Source of the DNA: Shewanella colwelliana ATCC 39565
Lineage (GTDB): Bacteria > Pseudomonadota > Gammaproteobacteria > Enterobacterales > Shewanellaceae
Length of the DNA stretch: 64,000 bases
Direction of reading: 5' to 3'
Assembly (NCBI RefSeq): GCF_000518705.1
Contig: NZ_JAEC01000005.1
Location: forward strand, 186,001-250,000
A model generated the notes under the pieces. The model worked only from the letters and a program-made list of their open reading frames with translations. It did no database searches and was not told the origin of the DNA. The position numbers were made by a program, and so were the translations under genes. The first letter of the stretch is position 1. Each line of letters opens with the position of its first letter. Shown in pieces: positions 42,960-52,639 of this stretch.

Positions 42960-43631
42960 TCACAGAAAACTCGCGATCTCATCCAGCGATTTCTTCTGTA
43001 ATGCATGCTCTGGCAATGTGGCATCATCGCTTGGGTACCCTGCAATAATCAGCATATAGGGTCGTTCATTACTCTTATCTCTGCCGCAGACTTTGCTTAA
43101 AAATGACATCGGCTTAGGAGTATGAGTAAGCGTTGCCAAACCTGCATGATGCAATGCTTGAATCAAAAACCCGGTTGCGATACCAACCGATTCATGGACG
43201 TAATAATTGGTCTTCTGCTCACCCTCTTCCTCATTACGCTTTTTGCTAAAAATGGCAATCAACCATGGCGCATGTTCAAGGTAAGGTTTATCAGCATTCG
43301 TCCCAAGCGGCTTTAATGCATCGAGCCACTCTTCTCCAGCCCGCCCAGCATAAAATGTTTGCTCTAACGCTTCTGCTTCATGGCGGATCTGCGCCTTAAC
43401 TTGTGGACTATTAATGGCGACAAAGTGCCAAGGCTGGTGATTTGCACCGTTGGGGGCTGTACCCGCAGCAAGAATGCATTGCTCAATAATCGCTTTAGGC
43501 ACTGATCGATTAGAAAATTTTCGTATAGAGTGACGACGCCTTATCTGCTGGTAATTATGCTGTGCGCGATTAAGCATCTCAGCTTCACTGTATTCAATAA
43601 AATCACTTAACGGATGATGAACTTGGGACAT
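42960..43631 (-). CDS. Nitroreductase-family FMN protein
   Basis: 223 aa. The FMN-binding pattern is RRRHSIRKFSNRSVPKAIIEQCILAAGTAPNGANHQPWHFVAIN, followed by VHESVGIATGFLIQALHHAGLATLTHTP, as in NfsB/BluB-related oxidoreductases. AAGGAAG precedes the ATG. Upstream of the cupin gene. The substrate cannot be told from sequence; iodotyrosine-deiodinase-like or BluB-like roles are not excluded. Confidence 0.85.
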   Translation of the reverse strand: MSQVHHPLSDFIEYSEAEMLNRAQHNYQQIRRRHSIRKFSNRSVPKAIIEQCILAAGTAPNGANHQPWHFVAINSPQVKAQIRHEAEALEQTFYAGRAGEEWLDALKPLGTNADKPYLEHAPWLIAIFSKKRNEEEGEQKTNYYVHESVGIATGFLIQALHHAGLATLTHTPKPMSFLSKVCGRDKSNERPYMLIIAGYPSDDATLPEHALQKKSLDEIASFL

Positions 43632-44121
43632 GTGGCTTCCTTGGCTTAACGATATCTAGACAATCGTTTTTACTTCATTTATTGATAAAAACATGAGTAT
43701 TTCTATGCTATTCGCACCAAGGGCCACCTAAAGAGAGTTGGCGATGATGCGTCATGGGCAAGTCACTGCTAATAAACAGTATTGTCCCTCTCCCTACATT
43801 ATCCAAGTGATGCTTAACCATTAGCGCTACATGGCAAGGTGACAAATATCAGTCGGCTAAAGTAGCTAATCTAAGCTAACAAAAAATCGGTTAAGGATCA
43901 CCCAAGTAATTAGTGACAAACCAAGAACGCTTGGAGCACAAGCTAAGTTATTTATTTGCAACGACCAAATGGTCAATAAAAGGCTATATTTAATTCAAGT
44001 TATGATTTTTGAATTGGCTTTTCCACGACTGTACAACGCCGAATGATATCTGTAGGTGACAGAGAGAGTCTACTTTCTAGTCCCTGCTCACATTCTACAA
44101 TAACAAAAAATAAGTGACTGA
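43632..44121. other. 490-bp intergenic region between divergent nitroreductase and GGDEF genes
   Basis: No gene seen. It contains a short dyad GACCAAATGGTC at 43963-43974. The rest is unremarkable and AT-rich towards the GGDEF gene. Confidence 0.5.
43963..43974. promoter_or_regulatory. TetR-type dyad (RutR-like)
   Basis: GACCAAATGGTC; on the minus strand with flanks TTGACCATTTGGTCGT, matching the E. coli RutR pattern TTGACCA-N2-TGGTCAA in 12 of 14 defined positions. No rut gene or TetR gene is adjacent, so the regulator is unknown. Confidence 0.3.
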
Positions 44122-45810
44122 ATGAGACTGCGCGACTCGTGTGTTTGGTATTGGCTACTAGGAACAATCTTGATGATTGCTTCCACTTCCAGCTTTAGCC
44201 TTAATCTGTCAATAGATCATCAATCAACTATCACTGAACACTTTGCCGCGGCTCATCTGCCCTCCAATATAAGCATCAATGATGCACTGCACGCATACAA
44301 AAATGGACAGTTTCAATTATTGAGCGACAATATTGCTAACTTCGGTATTGATTCTCCGCCAATGTGGTTAGCAATAACACTCAGAAATCCTACCAAGATG
44401 GCAATCAACAAACAGCTGATCATCGCGAACTCATGGCTGGATAAGCTTGAGATATCTGTCCATCATCAACAAGGCGATATGCGACACTTTTCCAGAGGCG
44501 ATCATTTCACTTTTGACCAACGTCATAACAACCAAAGGTTTTTTACTGTCGATTTCGCCTTTCAACCAGGCATCAGTTACCTATTGATTAGGGTCGAGTC
44601 GGTGGACCCTATGGTCTTGCCGATCTATCTGGCCGAACAGAGTGACTTTAACTCCCAACTGCTATTTGATAGTTATAGCTATGGTTTTTTATATGGCGCC
44701 ATCTTCTACTTATTAGCCTATAACTTTATGCTGGCCGTTGGGTTGAGAAGCATAACGTACTTCTATTACTCATTGTTCTTACTTAGTTTTTTAATTTTGA
44801 ACATCTCTTATAGCGGTCACGGATTCCAATGGTTATGGCCTCACTCGCCTCAATGGCAACAATGGGCGAACCCGCTGTTAATGGTTATTTTTAATATCTG
44901 TGGGTTACTCTTTGCATTGCGATTCTTGGAAATAAGACGCCTGAATTTATCTATTTATCGCTGCGTCATCGCTCTGTGTATTTGCCTATTGTTGACCGTT
45001 CTAGGCGCGCTAATACTTGACCAGCAGGGTATCAGCCTGCTGGCTGCTTTTGGCTTCATGTTACTGTTTTCGCTTATTATGCTGTTTTTAGGGGGAATTG
45101 CTGTTGCCGCAAGCAATGCTAACGGTAAGCTATTTTTACTAGCATCCATCTCCTCCATGCTAGGTACCGCTACAACGGGTTTGGCAGTCTGGGGAATTAT
45201 TCCCTATACAAATTTGACATTTAGAGCAGGTGAAGTGGGAATGGTCATCGACATCACCCTGTTGGCGTTAGCATTAGCTCGGAAATTTAGAACAATAGAA
45301 AGCGAGAAGCAACATGCACAATATATGGCGAAAATTGACCCGCTAACCGGACTCAATAATCGGCGGGCTTTCTATGAATTAATGCCAGCCATTTGGCAAA
45401 GTACAACCAACAAACGTAACCTGACGCTGGCTCTTATCGACCTAGACTACTTCAAACAAATAAATGACACCTATGGACATGTATGCGGTGATCAAGTCCT
45501 GAATAAGGTTGGGTCGATACTGATGCAGAATTTAAGAGAAGAAGACATTGCTGTCAGGTGGGGTGGAGAAGAGTTTCTCATCGTGTATCACCATGCCACG
45601 CTTAGCCAGGCAGAAATACTCGCCAGCGAACTTGCCAAGCAAATAGCCTCCTACCCGTTTGCTAAGGGGGAGCAAAGATTTACAATCACTGCTAGCATCG
45701 GATTAGCAGAGGGGTGCAGCGAATGCCACACACTTGGTCAACTTATTGATAAGGCAGATAATAAGCTTTACCAAGCAAAACATGAAGGTCGCAATCAGAT
45801 ACGTTGTTAG
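44122..45810 (+). CDS. Membrane diguanylate cyclase with 7TMR-DISM sensor
   Basis: 562 aa. Signal peptide or first TM (about 10-27), periplasmic 7TMR-DISMED2-like domain (about 40-170), seven-TM 7TMR-DISM block (about 180-385) and C-terminal GGDEF domain. The GGDEF domain is complete: DPLTGLNNRRAFYELM, LIDLDYFKQINDTYGHVCGD and active site RWGGEEFLIVYH. Expected to make cyclic di-GMP in response to an unknown periplasmic ligand, perhaps a carbohydrate as proposed for DISM sensors. Confidence 0.9.
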   Translation: MRLRDSCVWYWLLGTILMIASTSSFSLNLSIDHQSTITEHFAAAHLPSNISINDALHAYKNGQFQLLSDNIANFGIDSPPMWLAITLRNPTKMAINKQLIIANSWLDKLEISVHHQQGDMRHFSRGDHFTFDQRHNNQRFFTVDFAFQPGISYLLIRVESVDPMVLPIYLAEQSDFNSQLLFDSYSYGFLYGAIFYLLAYNFMLAVGLRSITYFYYSLFLLSFLILNISYSGHGFQWLWPHSPQWQQWANPLLMVIFNICGLLFALRFLEIRRLNLSIYRCVIALCICLLLTVLGALILDQQGISLLAAFGFMLLFSLIMLFLGGIAVAASNANGKLFLLASISSMLGTATTGLAVWGIIPYTNLTFRAGEVGMVIDITLLALALARKFRTIESEKQHAQYMAKIDPLTGLNNRRAFYELMPAIWQSTTNKRNLTLALIDLDYFKQINDTYGHVCGDQVLNKVGSILMQNLREEDIAVRWGGEEFLIVYHHATLSQAEILASELAKQIASYPFAKGEQRFTITASIGLAEGCSECHTLGQLIDKADNKLYQAKHEGRNQIRC

Positions 45811-45864
45811 CCTTGTAAAATCATCGATAAGCCCCCACAGAAAACAGCTTTTAACGCCCCAAAT

Positions 45865-46398
45865 CTACTCTTCTAATAACGCCTTTAAGTTCTGTAAACC
45901 TTGATTTAAGTCTCGAGTAACCATTCCCTCTATATCCATAATTAGTAGAAGGAAATTCATCGGGTAGTCCATGTGGCCACTAAATCCCCAATTCACCTGC
46001 GTGGCACTTTCACTCACCGCGCTGGTCGTCATGTAAGCGGGTGATACCGCTTCAAATGGCGTCAGAAAACGTAGCTCATATTCGATACGCTTCTGAGGGT
46101 AAATGGCTAAAATTTCCTGCTCACCAGCGCCGACATCTGGATTGGCACTTTGCCAGCTTGATACAAAGCCCACCGTGCCATCTTCCCCCTTATACTGCTT
46201 ACTCATCGTTGGGTCCATTTGAGCCCAGACACTAAAATCATCTTGATGCTTTAATAATCTCAAGTAGGCAAAAACCTCATCGACCGGGCGTTCAATGATG
46301 ATTTGCGCATCGACGACATAGTCTTGCTTAATAAACAGTGCAGCAATAAATGGAGTAGCCAATAATAACAGTGCGATAAACAGTATTTTTTTAAGCAT
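45865..46398 (-). CDS. SRPBCC-family (polyketide cyclase-like) membrane-anchored protein
   Basis: 177 aa. One N-terminal hydrophobic segment (LKKILFIALLLLATPFIAALFI) followed by a START/SRPBCC-type hydrophobic-ligand fold (YVVDAQIIIERPVDEVFAYLRLLKHQDDFSVWAQMDP...). Similar to polyketide_cyc2 proteins. Ligand unknown. Confidence 0.8.
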   Translation of the reverse strand: MLKKILFIALLLLATPFIAALFIKQDYVVDAQIIIERPVDEVFAYLRLLKHQDDFSVWAQMDPTMSKQYKGEDGTVGFVSSWQSANPDVGAGEQEILAIYPQKRIEYELRFLTPFEAVSPAYMTTSAVSESATQVNWGFSGHMDYPMNFLLLIMDIEGMVTRDLNQGLQNLKALLEE

Positions 46399-46605
46399 CT
46401 CATACCCTTACTTTAAGTTGGTAAGCTTTATTGTACGCCTATATCATCATAGCAACGCTTTAATGATCCGTTCTGTTAGTACAGCCAAGCACTCACACCA
46501 CCGTCTTAACATAGACAAACTAGGGTCAAATGCAAAGTGTTGATATTCATCCACTATCAATAAAACAGTGAGTGTAATCAGGGGGTCACTATCACCCCTA
46601 AAGAT

Positions 46606-46630
46606 AAAAAGGCACCATAGGTGCCTTTTT
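46606..46630 (-). terminator. Terminator after nagB
   Basis: AAAAAGGCAC / GTGCCTTTTT with a 5-nt loop, 24 bp past the nagB stop. Confidence 0.85.
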
Positions 46631-46653
46631 ATCGATAAATACTGTCTACATCT

Positions 46654-47445
46654 TTATCTAGCGAGCTTCGCCTGCAGCTTTTGATTTTCGGTCTCAATAT
46701 GCTTATAAAATTCACAATCGGAAAGTTGCGAGGCCGCGGCTTCGTCGAGAACTAATACAGCATCGCGATGTAATTGTAATGCCGATGCAGGGCAAGACGC
46801 ACTCAATGCTCCTTCAACCGTTGCCCGTATCGCTTCGGCTTTCGCTTCGCCGGTGGCGAGTAGCACAACCTTTTTGGCATCTAAAATTGTTCCAATACCC
46901 ATGGTTATCGATAAGTGTGGCTGATATTCATCTGCGGCAAAAAAACGCGCGTTATCTTCAATTGTCGCTTTGGTTAATGTCTTCACTCGGGTGCGAGACA
47001 TTAAGCCAGATGAAGGTTCATTAAATCCGATATGGCCATTACGGCCAATACCCAACAGTTGAATGTCGATACCTCCCGCCGCCGCTATTTTCATTTCATA
47101 GCGTTCACATGCTTCGATAGGGTCATCTGCATCTCCTGGGGGGACAAAGGTGTTGGCAGTATCGATATCTAGATGATCAAACAGCTGTTGATTCATGAAG
47201 TAGCGATAGCTTTGAGGATGAGCGCCTTCAAGACCTAGGTATTCATCGAGATTAAAACTGGTCACCTTGGCGAAAGAGACCTCACCGGCCTTATTCGCTG
47301 CAATCAATTGCTGATACAGCGAAACCGGGGTTGAGCCCGTCGCCAAACCTAACACCGAATCTGCCTTTTTTTGTAACTGCTTAATAAAGATATTGGCGCC
47401 ATACGCGGCGACTTCAACGCTATTTTTTAAAATTACTATTTGCAT
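46654..47445 (-). CDS. nagB: Glucosamine-6-phosphate deaminase
   Basis: 263 aa from ATG 47445 ([17 protein letters not shown]); a longer frame to 47466 is not supported. Converts glucosamine-6-phosphate to fructose-6-phosphate and ammonium. Active-site motifs are intact: [28 protein letters not shown] (catalytic Asp), [13 protein letters not shown] (Asp/His/Glu relay) and [14 protein letters not shown]. It stands alone here, without nagA, nagK or a permease, but a NagR operator lies upstream. Confidence 0.94.
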   Translation of the reverse strand: MQIVILKNSVEVAAYGANIFIKQLQKKADSVLGLATGSTPVSLYQQLIAANKAGEVSFAKVTSFNLDEYLGLEGAHPQSYRYFMNQQLFDHLDIDTANTFVPPGDADDPIEACERYEMKIAAAGGIDIQLLGIGRNGHIGFNEPSSGLMSRTRVKTLTKATIEDNARFFAADEYQPHLSITMGIGTILDAKKVVLLATGEAKAEAIRATVEGALSASCPASALQLHRDAVLVLDEAAASQLSDCEFYKHIETENQKLQAKLAR

Positions 47446-47575
47446 AATTTGCCACTCGCCAGACACACAAAATGGAACGACTAAGATGAACCTCCGCTTT
47501 TAGTCACCCAAAGTCAGTGTCTTTAATAAGGCGTTATCCGCGTGGTTCACTCATCTGATAACATAACTATAACGA

Positions 47576-47597
47576 CTAATGACAGCGTTGTCATTAG
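47576..47597 (-). promoter_or_regulatory. NagR-type operator upstream of nagB
   Basis: The core AATGACAGCGTTGTCATT (47578-47595) is a palindrome extended by CT/AG to 9-bp arms around GCGT. It matches the operator I recall for the LacI-type NagR of Shewanella (AATGACARCGYTGTCATT). It lies about 130 bp upstream of the nagB start. Confidence 0.72.
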
Positions 47598-47702
47598 TTA
47601 AATAATAGCCATCTTATAACAAAAGGCATCCTATGCCTTAGCAATTATGCTCGTGATATACTCCCAAAATCAGATAGCGGGCAACTCAGCCTCACCTTTG
47701 CG

Positions 47703-48320
47703 ATGAAAGATAAAATGACGACACCCAACAGCCCACAAACGGCCAAACATTACAAAATATTCAAGCCATTTGGTTACCTAAGTCAATTTGTTCCTGAGCG
47801 CCGTAAGTCTAAAAAACTCTTGGGGGAACTGGCAGACTTTCCTGCAGGAATGATGGCCATTGGTCGTTTAGATCATGACTCGGAAGGTCTATTGTTATTA
47901 ACCACCGATGGCATGATGAGCCACAAGGTACGCAGCAAAAAAGTGGAGAAGGAATACTACGTTCAAGTAGATGGTGAGATTGATGTAACATCACTGGATA
48001 CGTTAAGTCATGGGGTCGAGATTGGCATCAAGGGCGAAAAATATTCAACCTTAGCCTGCCGTGTTTATAGGCTCGAATCTGCACCCAATTTTCCAGAGCG
48101 AGGCAGGAAAATTCGCGATGAACGCCATGGTCCCACAAGCTGGATTTCGATAACCTTAACTGAAGGAAAAAACAGGCAAATACGTAAAATGACCGCAGCG
48201 GTAGGGTTTCCAACCTTACGCTTGGTGCGCGTGCGTATCGGTAGCATTGGCATTGAAGGGATGACCTCTGGCCAAGTCATCCCCTTAGAAACGCAGCAAC
48301 TTTTAGCCAAGCTTGGGTAA
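47703..48320 (+). CDS. rluE: rRNA large-subunit pseudouridine synthase, RluE-type
   Basis: 205 aa, RsuA-family pseudouridine synthase without an S4 domain. The catalytic motif is AIGRLDHDSEGLLLLTTDG (Asp nucleophile). KVEKEYYVQVDGEI, LTEGKNRQIRKMTAAVGFPTLRLVRVRIG and the C-terminal PLETQQLLAKLG are family segments. Similar in length and layout to E. coli RluE, which modifies U2457 of 23S rRNA. ATG 47703 or 47715 may be the start. Ends 2 bp from the convergent GGDEF-EAL gene. Confidence 0.85.
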   Translation: MKDKMTTPNSPQTAKHYKIFKPFGYLSQFVPERRKSKKLLGELADFPAGMMAIGRLDHDSEGLLLLTTDGMMSHKVRSKKVEKEYYVQVDGEIDVTSLDTLSHGVEIGIKGEKYSTLACRVYRLESAPNFPERGRKIRDERHGPTSWISITLTEGKNRQIRKMTAAVGFPTLRLVRVRIGSIGIEGMTSGQVIPLETQQLLAKLG

Positions 48321-48322
48321 GA

Positions 48323-50836
48323 TCAACCTAAAAACTTGTTCAACTCGCTGGGTAACAATGGTTTACTGTATAAGTAGCCTTGTGCTTCATCACAACCACT
48401 TTGGCGCAAAAACTCGGCCTGCTCTAATGTTTCAACCCCTTCAGCAATGACTGTGAGGTTTAATGCATGCCCCAAGGCGATAATCGCTTTTGAGATAGCC
48501 GTGTTATTGGCATCATGAGGAATATCCCGCACAAAAGATTGATCGATTTTTAGCTTATCGATCGGTAACCGTTTTAAGTAGTTAAGTGATGAGTAACCTG
48601 TACCAAAATCATCAACAGAAAGCTCAACCCCCAGATCGCCAAGCTTTTTAAGCAGTTTAATCACAGCTTTGGGATCTGACATCATACAACTCTCTGTTAC
48701 CTCTAACTCAAGGCATTCAGGTGGCAAGCCCGTCTGCTCTAGCACCGTTTTCACTTCATCAAAAAAGCCCGCATCTTGAAGTTGTGGCCCAGCAACATTT
48801 ACCGAAATACGGCCAAAGTGCTTGCCCTGTTTCAGCCATTCAATACCTTGACGTGCCGCACTATTTAACACCCACAGCCCGATATTACAGATCACACCAA
48901 TCTTCTCTGCCACCGGAATAAAAATGGCTGGTGATATATTCCCCATCAAGGGATCAACCCAGCGCAGTAAGGCTTCAAAACCCACGGTTTCACCGATCGA
49001 GAAGTCTAGCTTTGGCTGATAAACCAGATGAAAAGCATTGTTGGTAATCGCACTGTGTAACGCACTTTGCAGCTTTAGATGCTCAACTGACTCTAGAGTT
49101 AATGACTGAGTATAAAAAGCGTAATTATTACGCCCATTGAGCTTGGCTCTGTGCATCGCTGCATCGGCATTTCTCAGTAAGGTATCGGCACTGTCGCCAT
49201 CACCAGGATAGAGTGCAACGCCCATACTGGCTGTCAAACGCACAATTACATCATCGTCCAACACAAACGGAGCCTTAAACACTTCACGCAACAAACTCAC
49301 CATCAGTGAAACACGATCACGGCTTTCAATATGCGGTAGCAAAGCAACAAATTCATCGCTGCCCAAACGGGCCAAACTGCCCTGTCCCTCTAACTGCTTA
49401 GATAATCGCTTAGCCAAATCAACCAAAATGGTATCACCCGCTACGTGACCATAACTGTCATTAATATGCTTAAACAGGTCGACATCAATAAAGATCAGCG
49501 CCAATTCTGTTTGCTCACGTTGGGCATGGTGTAGCTCTTGTGCAAGCTGAGCCGATAACGTCATACGATTGGGTAATTGTGTTAACGGGTCATGGTAGAC
49601 GAGTCGTTCTAATTCCTCTTCACTCTGCTTTTGAGCAGAAATATCGGCAAATACCGCAACAAAATAACGCACCTGATCTTCGTCATCATACATGGAGCTA
49701 ATCGTCAGTTGTTCAGGAAAAATCGCCCCACTCTTCCTACGATTCCAGATCTCGCCATACCATTTCCCCGTGGATAATAGCGACTGCCACAGAGAACGAA
49801 AGAATGCCTTATTATGACGCCCTGAACTGAAAATTCGGGGATTTTTCCCCAAAACCTCTTCCCTGCTATAACCTGTGATATCAGTAAAAGCCCCATGAAC
49901 CTCAACGATATCACCCTTTGCATCGGTAATAAGGACACCTTCAACCGAGTTCTCAAACACATTAGCCGCCATCTCTAACTGTTCTTGCGCTGCCTTATGA
50001 GAAGAGATATTTCGAGTAATGCCGATAATACCCGTTAACTCACCACCATCGCTAATCACAGGCACTTTCGTGGTCTCTAACCAGGAGCTAACGTCATCAA
50101 TATCTAAGCCTTCACATTCACCAGCGGTCACTTGCACACCGCGAATGATCGACTCTTGATCGCTCTGAATAAACTCCGTTGCCAACTTTGAGTCAAACAG
50201 TTCTTCATCCGTATGGTTAATGATCTCCGCTTTCGGCCGACTCCATGCAGCTTCTACACTTTTATTCACAACAATATAGCGACCGCTAGGATCTTTTATC
50301 CATACATGTTCTTTCAAGCTATCGATAAACAGTTGCAAACTGATATCACGACTTTGGGATACAGAGATATCATTGGATCTATTTTCTAACCGATACTGTC
50401 GATAGATGGCTGAGAGGTCTCGTTCTATACTAGCCCGACATAATGCTAATAGATGGAGCGCATCTGTTACCCCATCTTCATCCAGATCACAGGCCACCAC
50501 GTCCAAATAAAGATAGCCAAATAGTGCTTGCGACGGCCAGTTAATCGGTAACAAGCAATAACCATCCTGAGTTAACTTAGCATCTGTCGCTTGAGAATTG
50601 GCATAGTGAGGGTAATGAGAGACTTGTACCGAATCACGGCATAAGTGTTTTTCAGCACAACATGCAACCGCTTTAATCAGTACTTCATCAGACAAATTAA
50701 CGCTAATATCAGGCACAAATAGCTCATTTTGATCAACCATTAACAGCGCCACACCAACACCAGAAAAGCGCCCTATCATCTCGAAGGAGCGTTGCCATTC
50801 GTTGCGTTGGTTCGGTGATACTTCAATGTTTATCAA
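48323..50836 (-). CDS. PAS-PAS-GGDEF-EAL cyclic di-GMP protein
   Basis: 837 aa, no clear membrane segment. N-terminal domain of about 150 residues with clustered Cys (VACCAEKHLCRD), then two PAS domains (about 165-285 and 290-410; second: FENSVEGVLITDAKGDIVEVHGAFTDITGYSREEVLGKNPRIF), GGDEF (about 415-575) and EAL (about 590-835). The GGDEF site reads RLGSDEF (second Gly is Ser), so cyclase activity is doubtful. The EAL site looks intact: GFEALLRW, LEVTESCMM, DDFGTGYSSLNYLKRLP, KIDQSFVRDI, AEGVE. A phosphodiesterase is most likely. TTG start at 50836; no better start nearby. Confidence 0.88.
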   Translation of the reverse strand: MINIEVSPNQRNEWQRSFEMIGRFSGVGVALLMVDQNELFVPDISVNLSDEVLIKAVACCAEKHLCRDSVQVSHYPHYANSQATDAKLTQDGYCLLPINWPSQALFGYLYLDVVACDLDEDGVTDALHLLALCRASIERDLSAIYRQYRLENRSNDISVSQSRDISLQLFIDSLKEHVWIKDPSGRYIVVNKSVEAAWSRPKAEIINHTDEELFDSKLATEFIQSDQESIIRGVQVTAGECEGLDIDDVSSWLETTKVPVISDGGELTGIIGITRNISSHKAAQEQLEMAANVFENSVEGVLITDAKGDIVEVHGAFTDITGYSREEVLGKNPRIFSSGRHNKAFFRSLWQSLLSTGKWYGEIWNRRKSGAIFPEQLTISSMYDDEDQVRYFVAVFADISAQKQSEEELERLVYHDPLTQLPNRMTLSAQLAQELHHAQREQTELALIFIDVDLFKHINDSYGHVAGDTILVDLAKRLSKQLEGQGSLARLGSDEFVALLPHIESRDRVSLMVSLLREVFKAPFVLDDDVIVRLTASMGVALYPGDGDSADTLLRNADAAMHRAKLNGRNNYAFYTQSLTLESVEHLKLQSALHSAITNNAFHLVYQPKLDFSIGETVGFEALLRWVDPLMGNISPAIFIPVAEKIGVICNIGLWVLNSAARQGIEWLKQGKHFGRISVNVAGPQLQDAGFFDEVKTVLEQTGLPPECLELEVTESCMMSDPKAVIKLLKKLGDLGVELSVDDFGTGYSSLNYLKRLPIDKLKIDQSFVRDIPHDANNTAISKAIIALGHALNLTVIAEGVETLEQAEFLRQSGCDEAQGYLYSKPLLPSELNKFLG

Positions 50837-51127
50837 TATAGAGCCCTACCTATCAAAAACGAAACAGCATGATATAAAAGATTAATTAACGCATCAGCAA
50901 GTATTTACTTACTCATCACACTAATTATTGCAGTCAAATATTCAGTTAATGGCAATTTTAAAGCGGTATCGACCAACACGCCACTCAAAACAAACATATT
51001 CATCTCATTAGCTTACAACGCTCGACATCAAAAATGCTAGCTAAAGGAGGTATTGTTGGTTAGTTTCTAACTGAAATCAAACTTACCACTAATAAGTTAT
51101 CAAACATACCGACAAGGAATTAGCGTA

Positions 51128-52225
51128 ATGAAAAAGCAGCAATTATTGGTTGCAGCCTTTCTATTTTTGCCGGCGATATGCGCTGCGCTGCCACTGGAAA
51201 CGATCGTATTACCGCCAGGGTTCGAAATAGAAATCTATGCCGAAGGTGTCGATAACGCCCGCCAAATGGCGCTAGGCAATCAAGGAACTGTATTCGTAGG
51301 CAGTCGAAAAGCAGGCAAACTACACGCACTACGAGATACCAACAACGATGGTAAGCCCGACCAAATGATTGAACTCGCGCGCAATCTCTTCCTTCCATCG
51401 GGGATCACTTTTCATAATACTGACCTTTATGTAGCAGAAGTCGATAAAATTTGGCGCTACCCGAATATAGAGGCAACACTGCCCGATACTCCTCCCCCAG
51501 AATTGGTTTATGACAAGCTGCCCAACAAATCACACCATGGCTGGAAGTTCATCCGCTTTGGCCCTGATGGTCTGCTCTATATCCCCATTGGTGCGCCGTG
51601 CAACGTGTGTGAAAGTGAAACACCTTTTGCTAGCATCATTAAGCTCAATATCGATACCAAACAAGTCACGACAGTTGCTATTGGGGTTCGCAACAGTGTT
51701 GGCTTTGACTTTCACCCAACCACAGGGCAGTTATGGTTTACCGACAATGGCCGCGACATGATGGGAGATGACCTGCCAGATGATGAACTTAACCATGTAA
51801 CCAAAGAAGGTCAGCATTTTAGCTTCCCCTACATCCACAATGCAGATGTCATTGATCCCGAGTTTGGTCATAAAGCCAGTAGCATTAATAACACGGTGCC
51901 CGTCCTGAACTTAGGCGCTCATGTGGCGGCATTGGGAATGGAGTTTTATCAAGGAGAGCAATTCCCCTCAAGCTACCGAGGTAATATCTTTATTGCCGAA
52001 CATGGTTCATGGAATCGCAGCAGTAAAGTCGGCTACCGCATCGTGCGTGTTGAGCTTGAAGGCAACAAGGTGGTCAACTCAGAGGTTTTTGCATCGGGTT
52101 GGCTACAAGGAGAAAAAAGCTGGGGTCGTCCAGCCGCCGTATTAACGCTCAATGATGGCTCTTTATTAATCTCTGATGATGCGGCTAATGCGGTTTATCG
52201 AATTAGCTATTCAGAAACGGAATAG
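51128..52225 (+). CDS. PQQ-type sugar dehydrogenase-like (glucose/sorbosone dehydrogenase family) periplasmic protein
   Basis: 365 aa with a signal peptide (MKKQQLLVAAFLFLPAICA). A six-bladed beta-propeller of the GSDH/sorbosone family: LPPGFEIEIYAEGVDNARQMALG, SHHGWKFIRFGPDGLLYIPIGAPCNVCE, VRNSVGFDFHPTTGQLWFTDNGRDMMGDDLPDDELN, FIAEHGSWNRSSKVGYRIVRV and LISDDAANAVYRISY. Family members oxidise sugars with PQQ; the substrate is unknown. AAGGA lies 9 nt before the ATG. Confidence 0.88.
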   Translation: MKKQQLLVAAFLFLPAICAALPLETIVLPPGFEIEIYAEGVDNARQMALGNQGTVFVGSRKAGKLHALRDTNNDGKPDQMIELARNLFLPSGITFHNTDLYVAEVDKIWRYPNIEATLPDTPPPELVYDKLPNKSHHGWKFIRFGPDGLLYIPIGAPCNVCESETPFASIIKLNIDTKQVTTVAIGVRNSVGFDFHPTTGQLWFTDNGRDMMGDDLPDDELNHVTKEGQHFSFPYIHNADVIDPEFGHKASSINNTVPVLNLGAHVAALGMEFYQGEQFPSSYRGNIFIAEHGSWNRSSKVGYRIVRVELEGNKVVNSEVFASGWLQGEKSWGRPAAVLTLNDGSLLISDDAANAVYRISYSETE

Positions 52226-52490
52226 TTCATTTTTGACTTTCCAAACTTCGTTTGGATTAACGTCGTGGCGCTTCGCCCACACCAGAGCCAAGGGGGAAAC
52301 CGCTTGTCCCCCTAGCAATCCCGCAGCGCTCCGGCGAAATTTAAACAGCAAAATTTCCAACGGAGAATTATCTAGCTTTAACCTGCAAATATAACCCGCT
52401 TCAGGAAGCGACAAAATCACTAACGCTTCCGGCGATACGTCCCTTCCCCTCGAAAGCTAGCTGAAATCTTAATTGCAGGATGTACTAAAT

Positions 52491-52521
52491 GCCTTGAAGC
52501 ACATGGATGTGCGAGAAAGGC
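52491..52521. repeat. Hairpin unit with CATGGATG core
   Basis: GCCTT-GAA-GCACAT-GG-ATGTGC-GAGA-AAGGC: two stacked stems around a GG loop. It shares the CATGGATG core with the larger hairpin at 52640-52768. Confidence 0.65.
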
Positions 52522-52639
52522 CATAGCCAAACTCACGTTATTTTTTTGCTCTCCTCAATTCAAATCGAACATCTAGGTCTTTAGAAGTTGTTATATCAAG
52601 CGATGTCATATGAACCTGCGGGTACAATAGACTCCGTTG

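Noticed and set aside
48323-48323. Missing terminator between rluE and the GGDEF-EAL gene
   Set aside because: The genes converge with 2 bp between; no hairpin with T run was seen, but this is common and not worth a separate claim.
52211-52420. Short frames on both strands in the repeat element
   Set aside because: They run through palindromic sequence, give no recognisable protein and have no ribosome-binding site.
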